Shown one piece after another: positions 1-9,139 of a DNA stretch of 64,000 nucleotides (positions within the stretch are counted from its first letter, which is position 1; each line of letters opens with the position of its first letter). The DNA lies in contig NZ_JAAGWY010000001.1 in assembly GCF_010686705.1 (NCBI RefSeq), forward strand, positions 124,001-188,000, written 5' to 3'. The translations under genes were made by a program, and so were the position numbers. Source of the DNA: Leifsonia tongyongensis (GTDB lineage Bacteria; Actinomycetota; Actinomycetes; Actinomycetales; Microbacteriaceae). A model generated the notes under the pieces. The model saw nothing but the letters and a program-made list of their open reading frames with translations. It was not told the origin of the DNA and did no database searches.

Positions 1-1131
1 ACCTTCGCCGAGGTGTTCGGCAGGCAGGCGGACGGCCTCTGGTCCGCTCCCGGCCGGGTCAACCTCATCGGAGAGCACACCGATTACAACGAAGGCTTCG
101 TCCTGCCGCTCGCAATCAACCGGCGCACGATCGCTGCGGTCGCCGTTCGTGACGACACCCGTGCGCGCATCGGCAGCTCGTTCGCCGACGAACTCGTCGA
201 GATCGATCTCGCGGAGGTGCACCCGGAGTCGCTCGGAGGCTGGGCCGCCTATCCGCTCGGCGTCGCCTGGGCCCTCGGCCGGCACGGCGCAGACCTCGCC
301 GCGGTGCCGGGGTTCGACATCCTCATCGACTCGACCGTGCCGGTCGGGGCAGGGCTGTCGTCGTCGGCCGCGCTCGAGAGCTCGGTCGCCGTAGCACTGA
401 ACGACATCTGGCAGCTCGGCCTCACCCCGGCAGAGCTTGCCAGCGTGGGTCAGCTGGCCGAGAATGTCGCCGTCGGCGCGCCCACCGGCATCATGGACCA
501 GTCCGCCTCGCTGCTCGGCCGCCGCGACTCCGCTGTGTTCTTGGACTGCCGCTCCCTCGACGCCGAAATCGTCCCACTCGGCTTCGAAGCCGCTGGTCTC
601 GAACTCCTCGTCATCGACACCGGGGTGAGCCACGCCCACGCGACCGGCGGCTATGCGGCGCGCCGCGCATCCTGCGAGGCCGGAGCGCGGGCCCTCGGTG
701 TCTCCTCCCTGCGCGATGTCGGTGTCGACGACCTGCCGCGTGCCCGCGAGGTGCTCGACGACGAGACGTTCCGTCGTGTGCGTCATGTCGTCACCGAGAA
801 CCAGCGGGTGCTCGACACGGTGCGTGCGCTCAGGGAGCTGGGACCGGCCTCGATCGGCGACCTGCTGGATGCCTCGCACCGTTCGATGCGCGACGACTTC
901 GAGATCTCCGTGCCCGAACTCGACCTCGCTGTCGAGACGGCCCAGAACTCCGGTGCTGTCGGAGCACGGATGACCGGCGGCGGCTTCGGCGGCTCGGCGA
1001 TCGCCCTCGTCCCGTCCGCGCACGTGTCGCGTGTCCTGGTCTCCATCGACGGCGCGTTCGCCGAGCACGGTTTCGCCCAGCCCGACATGTTCACGGTCAC
1101 CGCTGCCGACGGCGCCGCGCGCGAGAAATGA
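1..1131 (+). CDS. galK: Galactokinase, 5' end outside window
   Basis: This is the Leloir-pathway kinase that makes galactose 1-phosphate from galactose and ATP in the cytoplasm. The first visible codons already encode the conserved substrate loop GRVNLIGEHTDYN. The GHMP ATP-binding motif PVGAGLSSSAALE follows about 90 residues later, and the third GHMP motif, MTGGGFGGSAIAL, lies near the C terminus. Family members normally carry about 15-25 residues before the GEHTDYN loop, so only a few codons are missing. The reading frame is open to base 1, so the true start lies upstream; the GTG at 13 is not a convincing start. The next gene begins 7 bp after the stop, so the two are probably cotranscribed. 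Confidence 0.95.
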   Translation, partial: TFAEVFGRQADGLWSAPGRVNLIGEHTDYNEGFVLPLAINRRTIAAVAVRDDTRARIGSSFADELVEIDLAEVHPESLGGWAAYPLGVAWALGRHGADLAAVPGFDILIDSTVPVGAGLSSSAALESSVAVALNDIWQLGLTPAELASVGQLAENVAVGAPTGIMDQSASLLGRRDSAVFLDCRSLDAEIVPLGFEAAGLELLVIDTGVSHAHATGGYAARRASCEAGARALGVSSLRDVGVDDLPRAREVLDDETFRRVRHVVTENQRVLDTVRALRELGPASIGDLLDASHRSMRDDFEISVPELDLAVETAQNSGAVGARMTGGGFGGSAIALVPSAHVSRVLVSIDGAFAEHGFAQPDMFTVTAADGAAREK

Positions 1132-1138
1132 GAGCGCG

Positions 1139-1921
1139 TTGAGCATCCCGCTCGAGATCACCCGGCTCAGTCCATCCACCATCCAGCTTCGGCAGCCGAA
1201 GGCGTCGCACTGGGAGGCCCCGTTCCTGTTCCTCCTCTTCGGCACCGACCGCGCCCTCCTGCTGGACACAGGAGCCACCGCTGACCCGGAGCGACTCCCA
1301 CTCCGCGAGACGGTCGACGGTCTCATCGCCGACTGGCTCCGAACACACCCGAACAGCGAGTACGAGCTCGTCGTAGCCCACACCCATGCGCACGGCGACC
1401 ACATCGCCGGCGACGGCCAATTCGCCGGGCGGCCGCACACCAGCGTGGTCGGCACGCGGGTCGAGGAGGTGATCGCCTTCTTCGGCCTGAGCGACTGGCC
1501 GGAGCATCCGGCCGTCCTTCCGCTCGGAGACCGCAACATCGATGTGATCCCCGGGCCGGGCCACGAACCGTCGGCCGTGGTCTTCTTCGATCGGGAATCG
1601 GGCACCCTCTTCACCGGCGACACCGTGTATCCCGGCCGGCTGTACATCCGGGATCGCGTCGCGTTCCGGGCGACGATCGACCGGCTGATCGCGTTCCGCG
1701 ATGCGGCAGGCCCCGACCTGACGGTGCTGCGCGGGTGTCACGTCGAAATGACCTCGACCCCCGGCGTCGACTACCCGGTCGGAACGGTGGATCAGCCAGA
1801 CGAGGTGCCGCTCGACCTGCCCCCGGAGATCCTCGACGACGTGCGGTTGGCGCTCGACGCCGCCATCGACCCCAGCGGAAAGGTCGTGCGCGACCGCTTC
1901 ATCCTCAGCTACGAGGATTGA
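1139..1921 (+). CDS. Metallo-beta-lactamase-fold hydrolase
   Basis: A cytoplasmic metallo-hydrolase of about 260 residues. The metal-binding signature THAHGDH is present, followed by a GPGHEP histidine segment and an FTGDTVYPG aspartate segment, as expected for a glyoxalase-II/RNase-Z-like fold with a dinuclear metal site. The TTG at 1139 was chosen because it follows a GAGAAATGAGAG purine stretch and gives a standard N terminus (MSIPLEITRL). The frame is open further upstream but only inside galK. It sits 7 bp downstream of galK, so it is likely cotranscribed. The substrate cannot be told from sequence; thioesters, lactones or phosphodiesters are all possible in this superfamily. Confidence 0.8.
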   Translation: MSIPLEITRLSPSTIQLRQPKASHWEAPFLFLLFGTDRALLLDTGATADPERLPLRETVDGLIADWLRTHPNSEYELVVAHTHAHGDHIAGDGQFAGRPHTSVVGTRVEEVIAFFGLSDWPEHPAVLPLGDRNIDVIPGPGHEPSAVVFFDRESGTLFTGDTVYPGRLYIRDRVAFRATIDRLIAFRDAAGPDLTVLRGCHVEMTSTPGVDYPVGTVDQPDEVPLDLPPEILDDVRLALDAAIDPSGKVVRDRFILSYED

Positions 1922-1929
1922 ATCCCGTC

Positions 1930-1935
1930 TACCCT
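1930..1935 (+). promoter_or_regulatory. -10 hexamer of a leaderless promoter
   Basis: TACCCT lies exactly 6 nt before the ATG of the carbonic-anhydrase-like gene, and no Shine-Dalgarno sequence is present. This geometry puts the transcription start at or next to the A of the ATG. The inference is strengthened by the same arrangement at several other starts in this window. Confidence 0.6.
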
Positions 1936-1941
1936 GATGGC

Positions 1942-2472
1942 ATGACGGTTCACCCCGAGGCACGGCTCATCTCCCTCTCCGACGGACGCTCCCCCGAGGT
2001 CGCGGACACCGCCTGGGTCGCCCCCGGCGCTGTGCTCGCGGGCCAGGTCACCCTGCTCGACGGAGCGAGCGTCTGGTACAACGCCGTCCTGCGTGCGGAA
2101 CACGAGGCGATCGTCATCGGTGCGGGTTCCAACCTCCAGGACACGGTCGCGTGCCATGTGGATCGCGGCTTTCCGCTCACGGTCGGCTCTGGGGTCTCGG
2201 TCGGCCACGGGGCGGTGCTCCACGGCTGCACGATCGGCGACGACGTGCTGGTCGGGATGAGCGCCACCGTCCTGAACGGCGCGGTGGTCGGTTCGGGGTC
2301 GCTCCTCGCCGCCGGAACGGTCGTGCTCGAGGGGGCCGAGATCCCGCCCGGGTCGCTCGTGGCCGGGGTGCCGGGGAAGGTCAGGCGCGAGCTCACCGAG
2401 GAGGAGCGGGCGGGCATCCGCGCGAACGCCGACGCCTACCGTCACCACGTCTCCGAGCACCGCAGCGCCTGA
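1942..2472 (+). CDS. Gamma-carbonic-anhydrase-like hexapeptide-repeat protein
   Basis: A 176-residue left-handed beta-helix protein of the gamma-carbonic anhydrase/YrdA/PaaY family. Hexapeptide repeats run from about residue 20 to 150 (for example VGSGVSVGHGAVLHGC and GSGSLLAAGTVV). The three family zinc histidines are present: one in the ACHVD segment and two in the VGHGAVLHG segment. The C terminus is a short helix (EEERAGIRANADAYRHH). Carbonic anhydrase activity is shown only for some members, so metal binding is better supported than the reaction. Translation probably starts on a leaderless mRNA (see the -10 hexamer just upstream), so the gene has its own promoter although it follows the hydrolase by only 20 bp. 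Confidence 0.85.
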   Translation: MTVHPEARLISLSDGRSPEVADTAWVAPGAVLAGQVTLLDGASVWYNAVLRAEHEAIVIGAGSNLQDTVACHVDRGFPLTVGSGVSVGHGAVLHGCTIGDDVLVGMSATVLNGAVVGSGSLLAAGTVVLEGAEIPPGSLVAGVPGKVRRELTEEERAGIRANADAYRHHVSEHRSA

Positions 2473-2571
2473 CCCCACACCCACTCCGCTCGAGAGTAAC
2501 TGTTCCCGCCGAGAGCGTCCGGCAGAGCAGTCCCTTTCGGCCGCAGCTGTGACACTCGGCGACCGCTCGCG

Positions 2572-3102
2572 TCAGGCGGGCGTCAACGCCAGCTCATAGC
2601 GCCAGGTGTCTCCGGCTGAACCCGTCCGCGGCATCCCGACGTCCCGCAGGGTGCGCTGGGAGGCGATGTTCTTCGACGACGTCTCGGCGATGACTCGGAG
2701 CGCCCCATTCGCGCGCGCAAGTGCGATCATCCCCCGGAGCGCCTCGGCCGCGTATCCTTTGCCCCGAGCATCCGGGATGAGGCCGTAGCCGACTTCGACG
2801 GTTCCGGATGCGTCGGGCGGCCCCGCGAACCGGATCCCGCCGATCGCGAGCCCGTCTTCGCGCCTGCGCAGCTGGTAGTACCCCCACGGCCGCTGGTCGC
2901 CGCCCGCGACGGTCGCGGCCAGGAACCCGCCGACGGCTTCGAGGTCTCCCTCGAACGGATACCCGGGAGCCCAGTCGTCGACCGGCGTGGGCACGCCTCC
3001 GAGGATGCGCTCCGCCTCGATCTCGTCGATCGGGTGCAGCACCAGTCGATTCGTCATCGTGTCGGCCACGTACGGCATGGTACGCCAGAGCGTGTCCGAC
3101 AC
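2572..3102 (-). CDS. GNAT acetyltransferase, RimJ/RimL type
   Basis: A small acetyl-CoA-dependent N-acetyltransferase. It has the typical opening TNRLVLHPI, a GYGLIPDARGKGYAAEAL segment carrying the acetyl-CoA-binding R/KGxGxA loop, and a C-terminal ETSSKNIASQRTL segment common to ribosomal-protein and small-molecule GNATs. The substrate is unknown. The start is uncertain: GTG at 3102 gives 176 residues, while ATG at 3078 or 3057 would remove 8 or 15. The family usually starts close to the TNRLVL motif, which favours 3057, but none of the three has a strong ribosome site. It lies downstream of the YbaK gene across a tandem-repeat region and is probably the last gene of the glyA-folD unit. Confidence 0.8.
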   Translation of the reverse strand: MSDTLWRTMPYVADTMTNRLVLHPIDEIEAERILGGVPTPVDDWAPGYPFEGDLEAVGGFLAATVAGGDQRPWGYYQLRRREDGLAIGGIRFAGPPDASGTVEVGYGLIPDARGKGYAAEALRGMIALARANGALRVIAETSSKNIASQRTLRDVGMPRTGSAGDTWRYELALTPA

Positions 3103-3190
3103 GCGTGCGTCCAGGTGAAGCGCGTGCGTCCAGGCGAAGCGCGTGCGTCAGTCGGGCGTTCGTCAGTCGGGTGTTGGTCAGTCGGGTGCG
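3102..3190. repeat. Two adjacent short tandem-repeat blocks around a stop codon
   Basis: Read on the plus strand, a 19-bp unit (starting CGCGTGCGTCCAGG) occurs at 3102-3120 and 3121-3139, with the first 10 bp again at 3140-3149. A 15-bp unit (starting TCAGTCGGG) follows at 3148-3162, 3163-3177 and partly at 3178-3190. Every 15-bp unit carries the YbaK stop codon in frame, so the gene ends in a triplicated stop region. The blocks fill the space between YbaK and the acetyltransferase. Confidence 0.9.
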
Positions 3191-3657
3191 ACGGGGCCCG
3201 GCTCGCCGCGGGTGATGCGGACCAGTTCGTCGAACGTCGTCGCGAAGACGGTGTGCGCGTGGCCCGCGGCCGCCCAGATCTCGGGATACCCCGCCAGGGC
3301 GGTGTCGACGATCGTCCGGATGGGCGCCGGGTGACCGACCGGAGCGACGCCGCCGATCGTCTGCCCGGTGGCCGCCTTGACCGTCTCCGCCTCGGCACGG
3401 CGGATCGTCCCGCCCAGACGGGCGCCGAGCCAAGCCGTGTCGACGCGGTGCGCGCCCGACGTCATGACGAGCAGGGGATCGCCGTCGATCGTGAAGACGA
3501 GTGAATTGGCGATCGCACCCACCTCGACACCCAGTTCTGCAGCCGCAGAGGCGGCCGTCGGCGTGGCCGATGCGAACCATCTCGTGCGCGGTTCGACACC
3601 GCTCGCCTTCAGGGCCTCCTCGACGCGGTCGACGGCGGGATGGGTCCGGTCGCTCAC
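3178..3657 (-). CDS. YbaK/EbsC-family aminoacyl-tRNA deacylase
   Basis: A 159-residue protein of the YbaK/ProX-like editing family, which hydrolyses mischarged tRNAs (for example Cys-tRNA-Pro) in trans. The family core is visible: an AKSxVF-like segment as [10 protein letters not shown], then [13 protein letters not shown], the [19 protein letters not shown] loop, and a C-terminal [20 protein letters not shown]. The GTG start at 3657 overlaps the folD stop by the 4-nt GTGA sequence, which points to translational coupling. The 3' end is unusual because the stop-codon region is repeated in tandem just downstream. The tRNA substrate cannot be read from sequence. Confidence 0.9.
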   Translation of the reverse strand: MSDRTHPAVDRVEEALKASGVEPRTRWFASATPTAASAAAELGVEVGAIANSLVFTIDGDPLLVMTSGAHRVDTAWLGARLGGTIRRAEAETVKAATGQTIGGVAPVGHPAPIRTIVDTALAGYPEIWAAAGHAHTVFATTFDELVRITRGEPGPVAPD

Positions 3658-4544
3658 GGCGCGACCTCGAGGGCCCGCTCCGCGCTCTCGACCACATTCT
3701 GCAGGAGCAGAGCGCGCGTCATCGGGCCGACGCCACCCGGGTTAGGGGAGATCCACGATGCGACCTCCGCCACATCCGCCGCGACGTCGCCTGCGACCCG
3801 GCTCTTGCCGGTGTCGGGGTCGATCACGCGGCTCACACCCACGTCGAGCACGACGGCGCCGGGCTTCACGTTGTCGGCGGTGACCAGGTCGGGAACGCCT
3901 GCGGCGGAGACGATGACGTCGGCCAGCCGGAGGTGCGCGTCGAGGTCGACCGTACCGGTGTGGGTGAGGGTGACAGTGGCGTTGACGTCACGCCGGGTGA
4001 GCAGCGATCCGATCGCACGACCGACCGTCACGCCGCGGCCGATCACCACGACATGTTTGCCTTCGAGATCGATCCCGTGCCGCCGGATGAGCTCGATGAC
4101 CCCACGCGGAGTGCACGGGAGCGGCGTCGTGATCGGCCGGCTGAGGTTGAGCACGAGCCGGCCGAGGTTCGTCGGGTGCAGCCCGTCAGCGTCTTTGGCG
4201 GGATCGACCAGTTCGAGGATCGCGTCCGTGTCGATGTGCGGCGGCAGCGGCAGCTGCACGATGAACCCGGTGCAGGACGGGTCGTCGTTGAGCTCTTCGA
4301 CGACAGCCTCGAGTTCGGCCTGCGAGATCGTCGCGGGCAGATCGCGGCGGATGGACGCGATGCCGACCTCGGCGCAGTCGCGGTGCTTGCCTGCGACGTA
4401 CCACTGGGAGCCGGGGTCGTCGCCGACAAGGATGGTTCCGAGCCCCGGCACCACGCCGTGCTCGCGCAGCCGATCCACCCGCAGGGTCAGCTCCGCTTTG
4501 ATCTCGGAGGCAGTCGCCTTGCCGTCAAGAATCTGTGCAGTCAT
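3654..4544 (-). CDS. folD: Bifunctional methylene-THF dehydrogenase/cyclohydrolase
   Basis: FolD oxidises 5,10-methylene-THF to methenyl-THF with NADP+ and hydrolyses it to 10-formyl-THF, the formyl donor for purine and fMet-tRNA synthesis. The protein is 296 residues, the normal length. It shows the [18 protein letters not shown] region with the catalytic lysine, the [13 protein letters not shown] motif, the [11 protein letters not shown] segment and the Rossmann [11 protein letters not shown] loop. The ATG at 4544 is preceded by an AAAGGA ribosome site. It lies downstream of glyA, which supplies its methylene-THF substrate, with a large inverted repeat between the two. Confidence 0.97.
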   Translation of the reverse strand: MTAQILDGKATASEIKAELTLRVDRLREHGVVPGLGTILVGDDPGSQWYVAGKHRDCAEVGIASIRRDLPATISQAELEAVVEELNDDPSCTGFIVQLPLPPHIDTDAILELVDPAKDADGLHPTNLGRLVLNLSRPITTPLPCTPRGVIELIRRHGIDLEGKHVVVIGRGVTVGRAIGSLLTRRDVNATVTLTHTGTVDLDAHLRLADVIVSAAGVPDLVTADNVKPGAVVLDVGVSRVIDPDTGKSRVAGDVAADVAEVASWISPNPGGVGPMTRALLLQNVVESAERALEVAP

Positions 4545-4576
4545 GCCGTTCCTTTCGCCTTTCGCGTCTCAGCCGC

Positions 4577-4633
4577 CGAGCACAGGGTTCTTCTCGAAAA
4601 GTCGGTCCCATATCCGGAACAACCCTGTGCTCG
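4577..4633 (-). terminator. Large inverted repeat between glyA and folD
   Basis: A perfect 13-bp inverted repeat has arms CGAGCACAGGGTT (4577-4589) and AACCCTGTGCTCG (4621-4633), with 31 nt between them. In the glyA transcript it would form a long stem-loop just after the glyA stop. There is no U-run, so it could be an mRNA-stabilising or partial termination element rather than a classical terminator. Confidence 0.5.
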
Positions 4634-4659
4634 ACGCACGATGAGGGATCAGGTGGGGG

Positions 4660-5985
4660 TCAGATGGACGACGGGAGCTCGACGGCGATCGACTCCTGGC
4701 CCGAGGGGCCGAGCCCGGGGTACAGCGGGAACTCGTCGGTCAGCTTCCGCACGCGGGCGCGCAGCGACTGCACGTCGGCCTCCGGCTTGAGCGCTGCGGC
4801 GATGATGTCGGCGACCTCGGTGAACTCGGCATCGCCGAACCCTCGCGTGGCGAGCGCCGGAGTACCGATGCGGAGCCCGGATGTGACCATCGGCGGGCGC
4901 GGGTCGAACGGCACGGCGTTGCGGTTGACGGTGATTCCCACCTCGTGCAGCACGTCCTCGGCCTGCTGGCCGTCGAGCGGCGAGTTGCGGAGGTCGGCGA
5001 GCACCAGGTGCACGTCCGTGCCACCGGTGAGCACATCGACGCCGCCCGACTTCGAGTCCTCGGCGATGAGACGATCGGCAAGGATCTGGGCGCCGCGGAT
5101 GGTGCGCTCCTGACGGTCGCGGAACTCCGGCGTGGCCGCCAGCTTGAACGCGGTCGCCTTCGCTGCGATCACGTGCATGAGCGGGCCGCCCTGCTGGCCG
5201 GGGAAGACGTTCGAGTTGAGCTTCTTGGCGAGCTCCATGTCACGGCTGACGATGAACCCGGAGCGCGGGCCGCCGATGGTCTTGTGCACGGTCGAGCTGA
5301 CTACATCCGCGAAGGGGACGGGCGAGGGGTGCACGCCTGCGGCGACGAGACCGGCGAAGTGCGCCATGTCGACCCAGAGCTTCGCGCCCACCTCGTCGGC
5401 GATCTCGCGGAACGCGGCGAAGTCGAGGTGCCGGGGGTACGCCGACCAGCCGGCGATGATGACCTGCGGCTTGTGCTCGATCGCCTTGTCGCGCACGACG
5501 TTCATGTCGACGAGGAACGACTCGGGGTCGACGCCGTAGGAGACCGCGTTGTAGAGCTTGCCCGAGAAGTTGAGCTTCATGCCGTGGGTGAGATGGCCGC
5601 CGTGGGCCAGTTCGAGCCCGAGGATGGTGTCGCCGGGAGTCGCGATGGCCGACAGGACGGCCGCGTTCGCGGTCGCACCGGAGTGCGGCTGCACGTTGGC
5701 GTACTCGGCGCCGAAAAGGCTCTTCGCCCGGTCGATCGCCAGCTGTTCGGCGATGTCGACGAACTCGCAGCCGCCGTAGTAGCGGCGGCCGGGGTATCCC
5801 TCGGCGTACTTGTTGGTGAGCACGCTGCCGGCCGATTCGAGGACGGCGCGCGGAACGAAGTTCTCGCTCGCGATCATCTCGAGGTAGTCGCGCTGGCGTC
5901 CGAGCTCCTGCTCGAGAACGGCGGCGATCTCGGGGTCGACCTCGGAGAGGGGCGCGGTGAACGTGGAAGATACTGCGTCGGACAA
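4660..5985 (-). CDS. glyA: Serine hydroxymethyltransferase
   Basis: This PLP enzyme converts serine and THF to glycine and 5,10-methylene-THF, the main entry to one-carbon metabolism. It has the LEMIASENF active-site opening, the YPGRRYYGG segment, the [12 protein letters not shown] loop and the Schiff-base motif [16 protein letters not shown] that contains the catalytic lysine. The start is revised to TTG at 5985. An ATG in frame at 6000 exists, but the codons right after it spell AAGGAG, a near-perfect ribosome site with good spacing to the TTG, and the resulting protein (441 residues) begins MSDAVSSTF. The gene leads the folD-ybaK unit. Confidence 0.96.
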   Translation of the reverse strand: MSDAVSSTFTAPLSEVDPEIAAVLEQELGRQRDYLEMIASENFVPRAVLESAGSVLTNKYAEGYPGRRYYGGCEFVDIAEQLAIDRAKSLFGAEYANVQPHSGATANAAVLSAIATPGDTILGLELAHGGHLTHGMKLNFSGKLYNAVSYGVDPESFLVDMNVVRDKAIEHKPQVIIAGWSAYPRHLDFAAFREIADEVGAKLWVDMAHFAGLVAAGVHPSPVPFADVVSSTVHKTIGGPRSGFIVSRDMELAKKLNSNVFPGQQGGPLMHVIAAKATAFKLAATPEFRDRQERTIRGAQILADRLIAEDSKSGGVDVLTGGTDVHLVLADLRNSPLDGQQAEDVLHEVGITVNRNAVPFDPRPPMVTSGLRIGTPALATRGFGDAEFTEVADIIAAALKPEADVQSLRARVRKLTDEFPLYPGLGPSGQESIAVELPSSI

Positions 5986-6233
5986 AGCTGGCTCCTTCAT
6001 GACAGGGTTTGGACAGGTGTCATCCGTATCGACCCAGGCGCGCGGCCGAATCCGCCCATGAAATCAAGGCACACGTCGCTTCCCAATGGTGACCATTTGA
6101 ACGCCAGTTGCGACCTCAGAAGCATAGCAGGACCCCCACGCGCTCTTGCCCTTATGTAAGGGGCCCTGCGATACTCGCGGAGATGTCGGCTTTCCGGGGT
6201 GGGGCGAGGCGACCGTCGAGGAAGGTAAATCCT

Positions 6234-7799
6234 GTGCCCCAGACCCCCGTCGTCTCCGTGATCCCGCGCCCGGTGTCCGTCGAGCAGTTCGGCGACGCAC
6301 CGTTCACCCTCGCGCCGGATGCACGGATCAGCGTCGCCGGTCAGGGTGCGGATGCGGTGGCCGGCGTCCTCGCGGCCGCACTGGCAGGCGACTGCGGCCG
6401 GCATCCCGCGATCGTGCATGAGCCGCCCGGCTACGGCGACTTCGCGATCGTGATCGCCGAAGGCGAAGCACCGGAGGGGCACGCCGCGGAGGGTTACACC
6501 GTCACGGTCACCCCTGAAGGCGTCCGGATCGGCGCCGACACGGAGGCCGGCGCGTTCCTCGGGGTGCAGACCGTCCGCCAGCTGATCCCGCTGGAGTGCG
6601 GCACCGACCCGCTGTCGATCCCGCCGGTGAGCATCCGCGATCATCCCCGCTACGCCTACCGCGGCGCCATGCTCGACGTCGCCCGCCACTTCTTCACCGT
6701 CGACGAGGTCGAACGCTTCATCGACGCGATCGTGCCCCTCAAGCTGAACCACCTCCATCTCCATCTCACCGACGACCAGGGCTGGCGCATCGACATAGAG
6801 AGCTGGCCGGAGCTCGCCCGCCATGGCGGATCGACCGGCAGCGACGGGTCGCGGGGCGGCTTCTACACCCACGACGACTACCGCCGCCTCGTCGCGTACG
6901 CACAGGAACGCCACGTCACGCTCGTGCCCGAGATCGACATGCCGGGCCACACGAATGCCGCGCTCGCGTCGTACCCGCAACTGAACCCATCCGGTGTCGT
7001 GCCCGCGTTGTACACCGGCTCGAAGGTGGGGTTCAGCACCCTCGACGCCGACAGCATGGTCACGTACGAGTTCATCGACGACGTCATCCGCGAGGTGAGT
7101 GCACTCACGCCCGGGCCGTACCTGCACATCGGGGGCGACGAGTCGCTGGTCACGCCTCCCGAGGAGTTCCTGCGTTTCATCGCCCGCGCATCCGCCGTCG
7201 CCGCCTCGCACGGCAAGACGCTGATCGGCTGGCACGAGATGGGTGCGAGCGACCAGCTCCCGCCGGGAACGGTCGGCCAGTACTGGGACTTCCTGACGCC
7301 TCGCGGCGACGCAGCCGACGACGCGCTCTCGTTCGTACGCCAGGGCGGTTCGGTCATCATGTCACCGGCCGACGTCGCCTACCTCGACATCGTCTACGAG
7401 GAGGGCGACAGGCTCGGTCAGGAGTGGGCCGGAGGCCCGACGACCGTGCGCGACGCATACGTGTGGGATCCTGCCCGCATCGTGCCCGGGCTGGGCGACG
7501 CGCACATCCTCGGCGTCGAGGCTCCGGTGTGGACGGAGACACTCGCGACCATCGACGAAGTCGAATCGATGGTCTTCCCCCGCATCGCGGCCGTCGCCGA
7601 AGTCGCCTGGTCGGCGCCGCCCGCCGACACGGCAGAGGTCGCGTCGGTGCGCGACTTCGACGAGTTCGCGCAGCGGCTCGCCGACCTCGGCAAGCGCTGG
7701 GAGCTCGCCGGCACGGTCTTCCGGCGTGTGCCAGGCGTCCAGTGGCGGACCGCCGCCGGCGATTGGGCTGAAATGACCAGTGCGGCGATCGACGACTAG
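6234..7799 (+). CDS. GH20 beta-N-acetylhexosaminidase
   Basis: A 521-residue family 20 glycosidase that removes terminal beta-linked GlcNAc or GalNAc by substrate-assisted catalysis. An N-terminal GH20b-type domain (about 1-115) leads to a TIM barrel that starts at RYAYRGAMLDVARHF. Further marks are LNHLHLHLTDDQGWRI and the catalytic pair D302-E303 in HIGGDE. Later come the tryptophan site GWHEM, YWDF and WTETL. The GTG at 6234 was chosen because GAGGAAGGT lies 8 nt before it; an in-frame ATG at 6183 has poor spacing. No signal peptide or transmembrane segment is evident, so the enzyme looks cytoplasmic and would act on imported oligosaccharides. The amino-sugar operons nearby could use its products. 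Confidence 0.93.
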   Translation: MPQTPVVSVIPRPVSVEQFGDAPFTLAPDARISVAGQGADAVAGVLAAALAGDCGRHPAIVHEPPGYGDFAIVIAEGEAPEGHAAEGYTVTVTPEGVRIGADTEAGAFLGVQTVRQLIPLECGTDPLSIPPVSIRDHPRYAYRGAMLDVARHFFTVDEVERFIDAIVPLKLNHLHLHLTDDQGWRIDIESWPELARHGGSTGSDGSRGGFYTHDDYRRLVAYAQERHVTLVPEIDMPGHTNAALASYPQLNPSGVVPALYTGSKVGFSTLDADSMVTYEFIDDVIREVSALTPGPYLHIGGDESLVTPPEEFLRFIARASAVAASHGKTLIGWHEMGASDQLPPGTVGQYWDFLTPRGDAADDALSFVRQGGSVIMSPADVAYLDIVYEEGDRLGQEWAGGPTTVRDAYVWDPARIVPGLGDAHILGVEAPVWTETLATIDEVESMVFPRIAAVAEVAWSAPPADTAEVASVRDFDEFAQRLADLGKRWELAGTVFRRVPGVQWRTAAGDWAEMTSAAIDD

Positions 7800-7834
7800 C
7801 GTTTTCTGCACAATCGCGCCAGCGGTGGCAAATC

Positions 7835-9073
7835 TCAGGGGTAGCCGAGGAACCAGAGCAAGACGATCGCTACGGGCTGCAGTGCGATCCCGACGCCGAA
7901 CACGATGCTCCGCGCCCGGCGCGAATGGGTGAGCGCCGGGGCGCCGAGCAACGGCGAGAGCGGCAGCAGCAGGCGGAAGAGACTCTGCTGCGGGAGGAAC
8001 ACCGCGAACAGATAGAGACCGAGGCTGGCGGCGTAGGCGACGACCTCGGTGCCGAGCGCGCGAACGGATGGGCGGGTCAGCATCCATACGAACGCCACGA
8101 TCACCGAGAACACCAGCAAAGCTCCGAAGACGCTCGCGTACTTCACGGTGAGCAGGAACCACGGAGTGAGGGGGATGAACGCCACGCGCCCCACGAATCC
8201 TGTCCACCAGGACAGCTCGGTCTGCAGATAGGCGCCGGGGAAGCCGGTGACGGCGGATGCGATGAGCGGCCACGCCAGGCCGGCCACGGCCGTGGACACG
8301 CCGGCCACCACCAGCGCCGCACGCTCCCGGCGAGGGAACGGTTCGGCGTCACCCGAGCGCCGCCGGCGAACGATCCTCACGAGAAAGACGATCGCCAGCA
8401 TCAGGGGTATCGCGAGCGCCCCCGGCTTCGTGAACGCCGCCGCGACACCGAACGGGATGACCAGCCAGTATCGTCGTGCCATAGCCGCCCAGAGGCTGGC
8501 GAACATCAGGGCGAAGAACAGGCTCTCGGCGTACGCGATCTGGAGCACGAACGAGAGCGGGCCGAAGCAGAACAGGATGGTCGCCCACAGCCCCGAGGTC
8601 GCCCCGACCCGCGATGCGACCAACCGGTAGAGCACGAGGGCGGCCACGGCGCCGAATGCGACGGCGACGATCACGCCGGCCGGGTAGAACCCGAGCCCGG
8701 TGACCGCCATCACGCCGCGGGCGATCAGGGGGTAGAGCGGGAGGAACGCCCACGCGTTCTGTTCGACGTTGCCGTCGGTGTCGGTCGGGATCGAGGTCGG
8801 ATACCCCTGCGTGGCGATCTGCTTGTAGTAGGAGGCGTCCCACGATCCGGAGAAGGTGAAGAAGTCGGGGTTGCTGCGCGGGCTTGCGAACGTCCAGTGC
8901 TCGGCGGTCGCCACCACGAAGAGAGTGGCCATGAAGAGTGTCGTGACGGCACGCGACGCGACGTAGACGCCGAGCACGACCACCCACCACGGATAGGAGC
9001 GACCGGCGATGCCGATCCGCCTCGTCGCAGCGGTGTCCGTGCGCTCCGGTACGAACACGTCCCGAAGTCCCAT
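7835..9073 (-). CDS. Multi-pass mannosyltransferase, PIG-V-like
   Basis: A 412-residue polytopic membrane protein with about ten hydrophobic segments. It resembles GT-C glycosyltransferases of the PIG-V/GPI mannosyltransferase II type. The luminal/extracellular first loop carries the WDASYYKQIATQGYP motif (WD plus the Y-x-x-I-A-x-x-G-Y-P segment of the family), followed by NAWAFLPLYPLIAR and an AYAESLFFALMF segment. Such enzymes use polyprenyl-phosphate mannose to decorate cell-envelope glycans or proteins in actinobacteria. The acceptor cannot be told here. It converges on the GH20 gene, 35 bp apart, and no partner gene is adjacent. Confidence 0.75.
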   Translation of the reverse strand: MGLRDVFVPERTDTAATRRIGIAGRSYPWWVVVLGVYVASRAVTTLFMATLFVVATAEHWTFASPRSNPDFFTFSGSWDASYYKQIATQGYPTSIPTDTDGNVEQNAWAFLPLYPLIARGVMAVTGLGFYPAGVIVAVAFGAVAALVLYRLVASRVGATSGLWATILFCFGPLSFVLQIAYAESLFFALMFASLWAAMARRYWLVIPFGVAAAFTKPGALAIPLMLAIVFLVRIVRRRRSGDAEPFPRRERAALVVAGVSTAVAGLAWPLIASAVTGFPGAYLQTELSWWTGFVGRVAFIPLTPWFLLTVKYASVFGALLVFSVIVAFVWMLTRPSVRALGTEVVAYAASLGLYLFAVFLPQQSLFRLLLPLSPLLGAPALTHSRRARSIVFGVGIALQPVAIVLLWFLGYP

Positions 9074-9139
9074 GCCTCAAGTATTCCCTCCGCGCCCTCG
9101 GCGCGCGCGCCGAGCACAAAAGGGATGAGACCAAACGAG

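Noticed and set aside
6001-6160. Glycine or THF riboswitch upstream of glyA
   Set aside because: No conserved core of either class could be found in the minus-strand leader; only short stems are possible.
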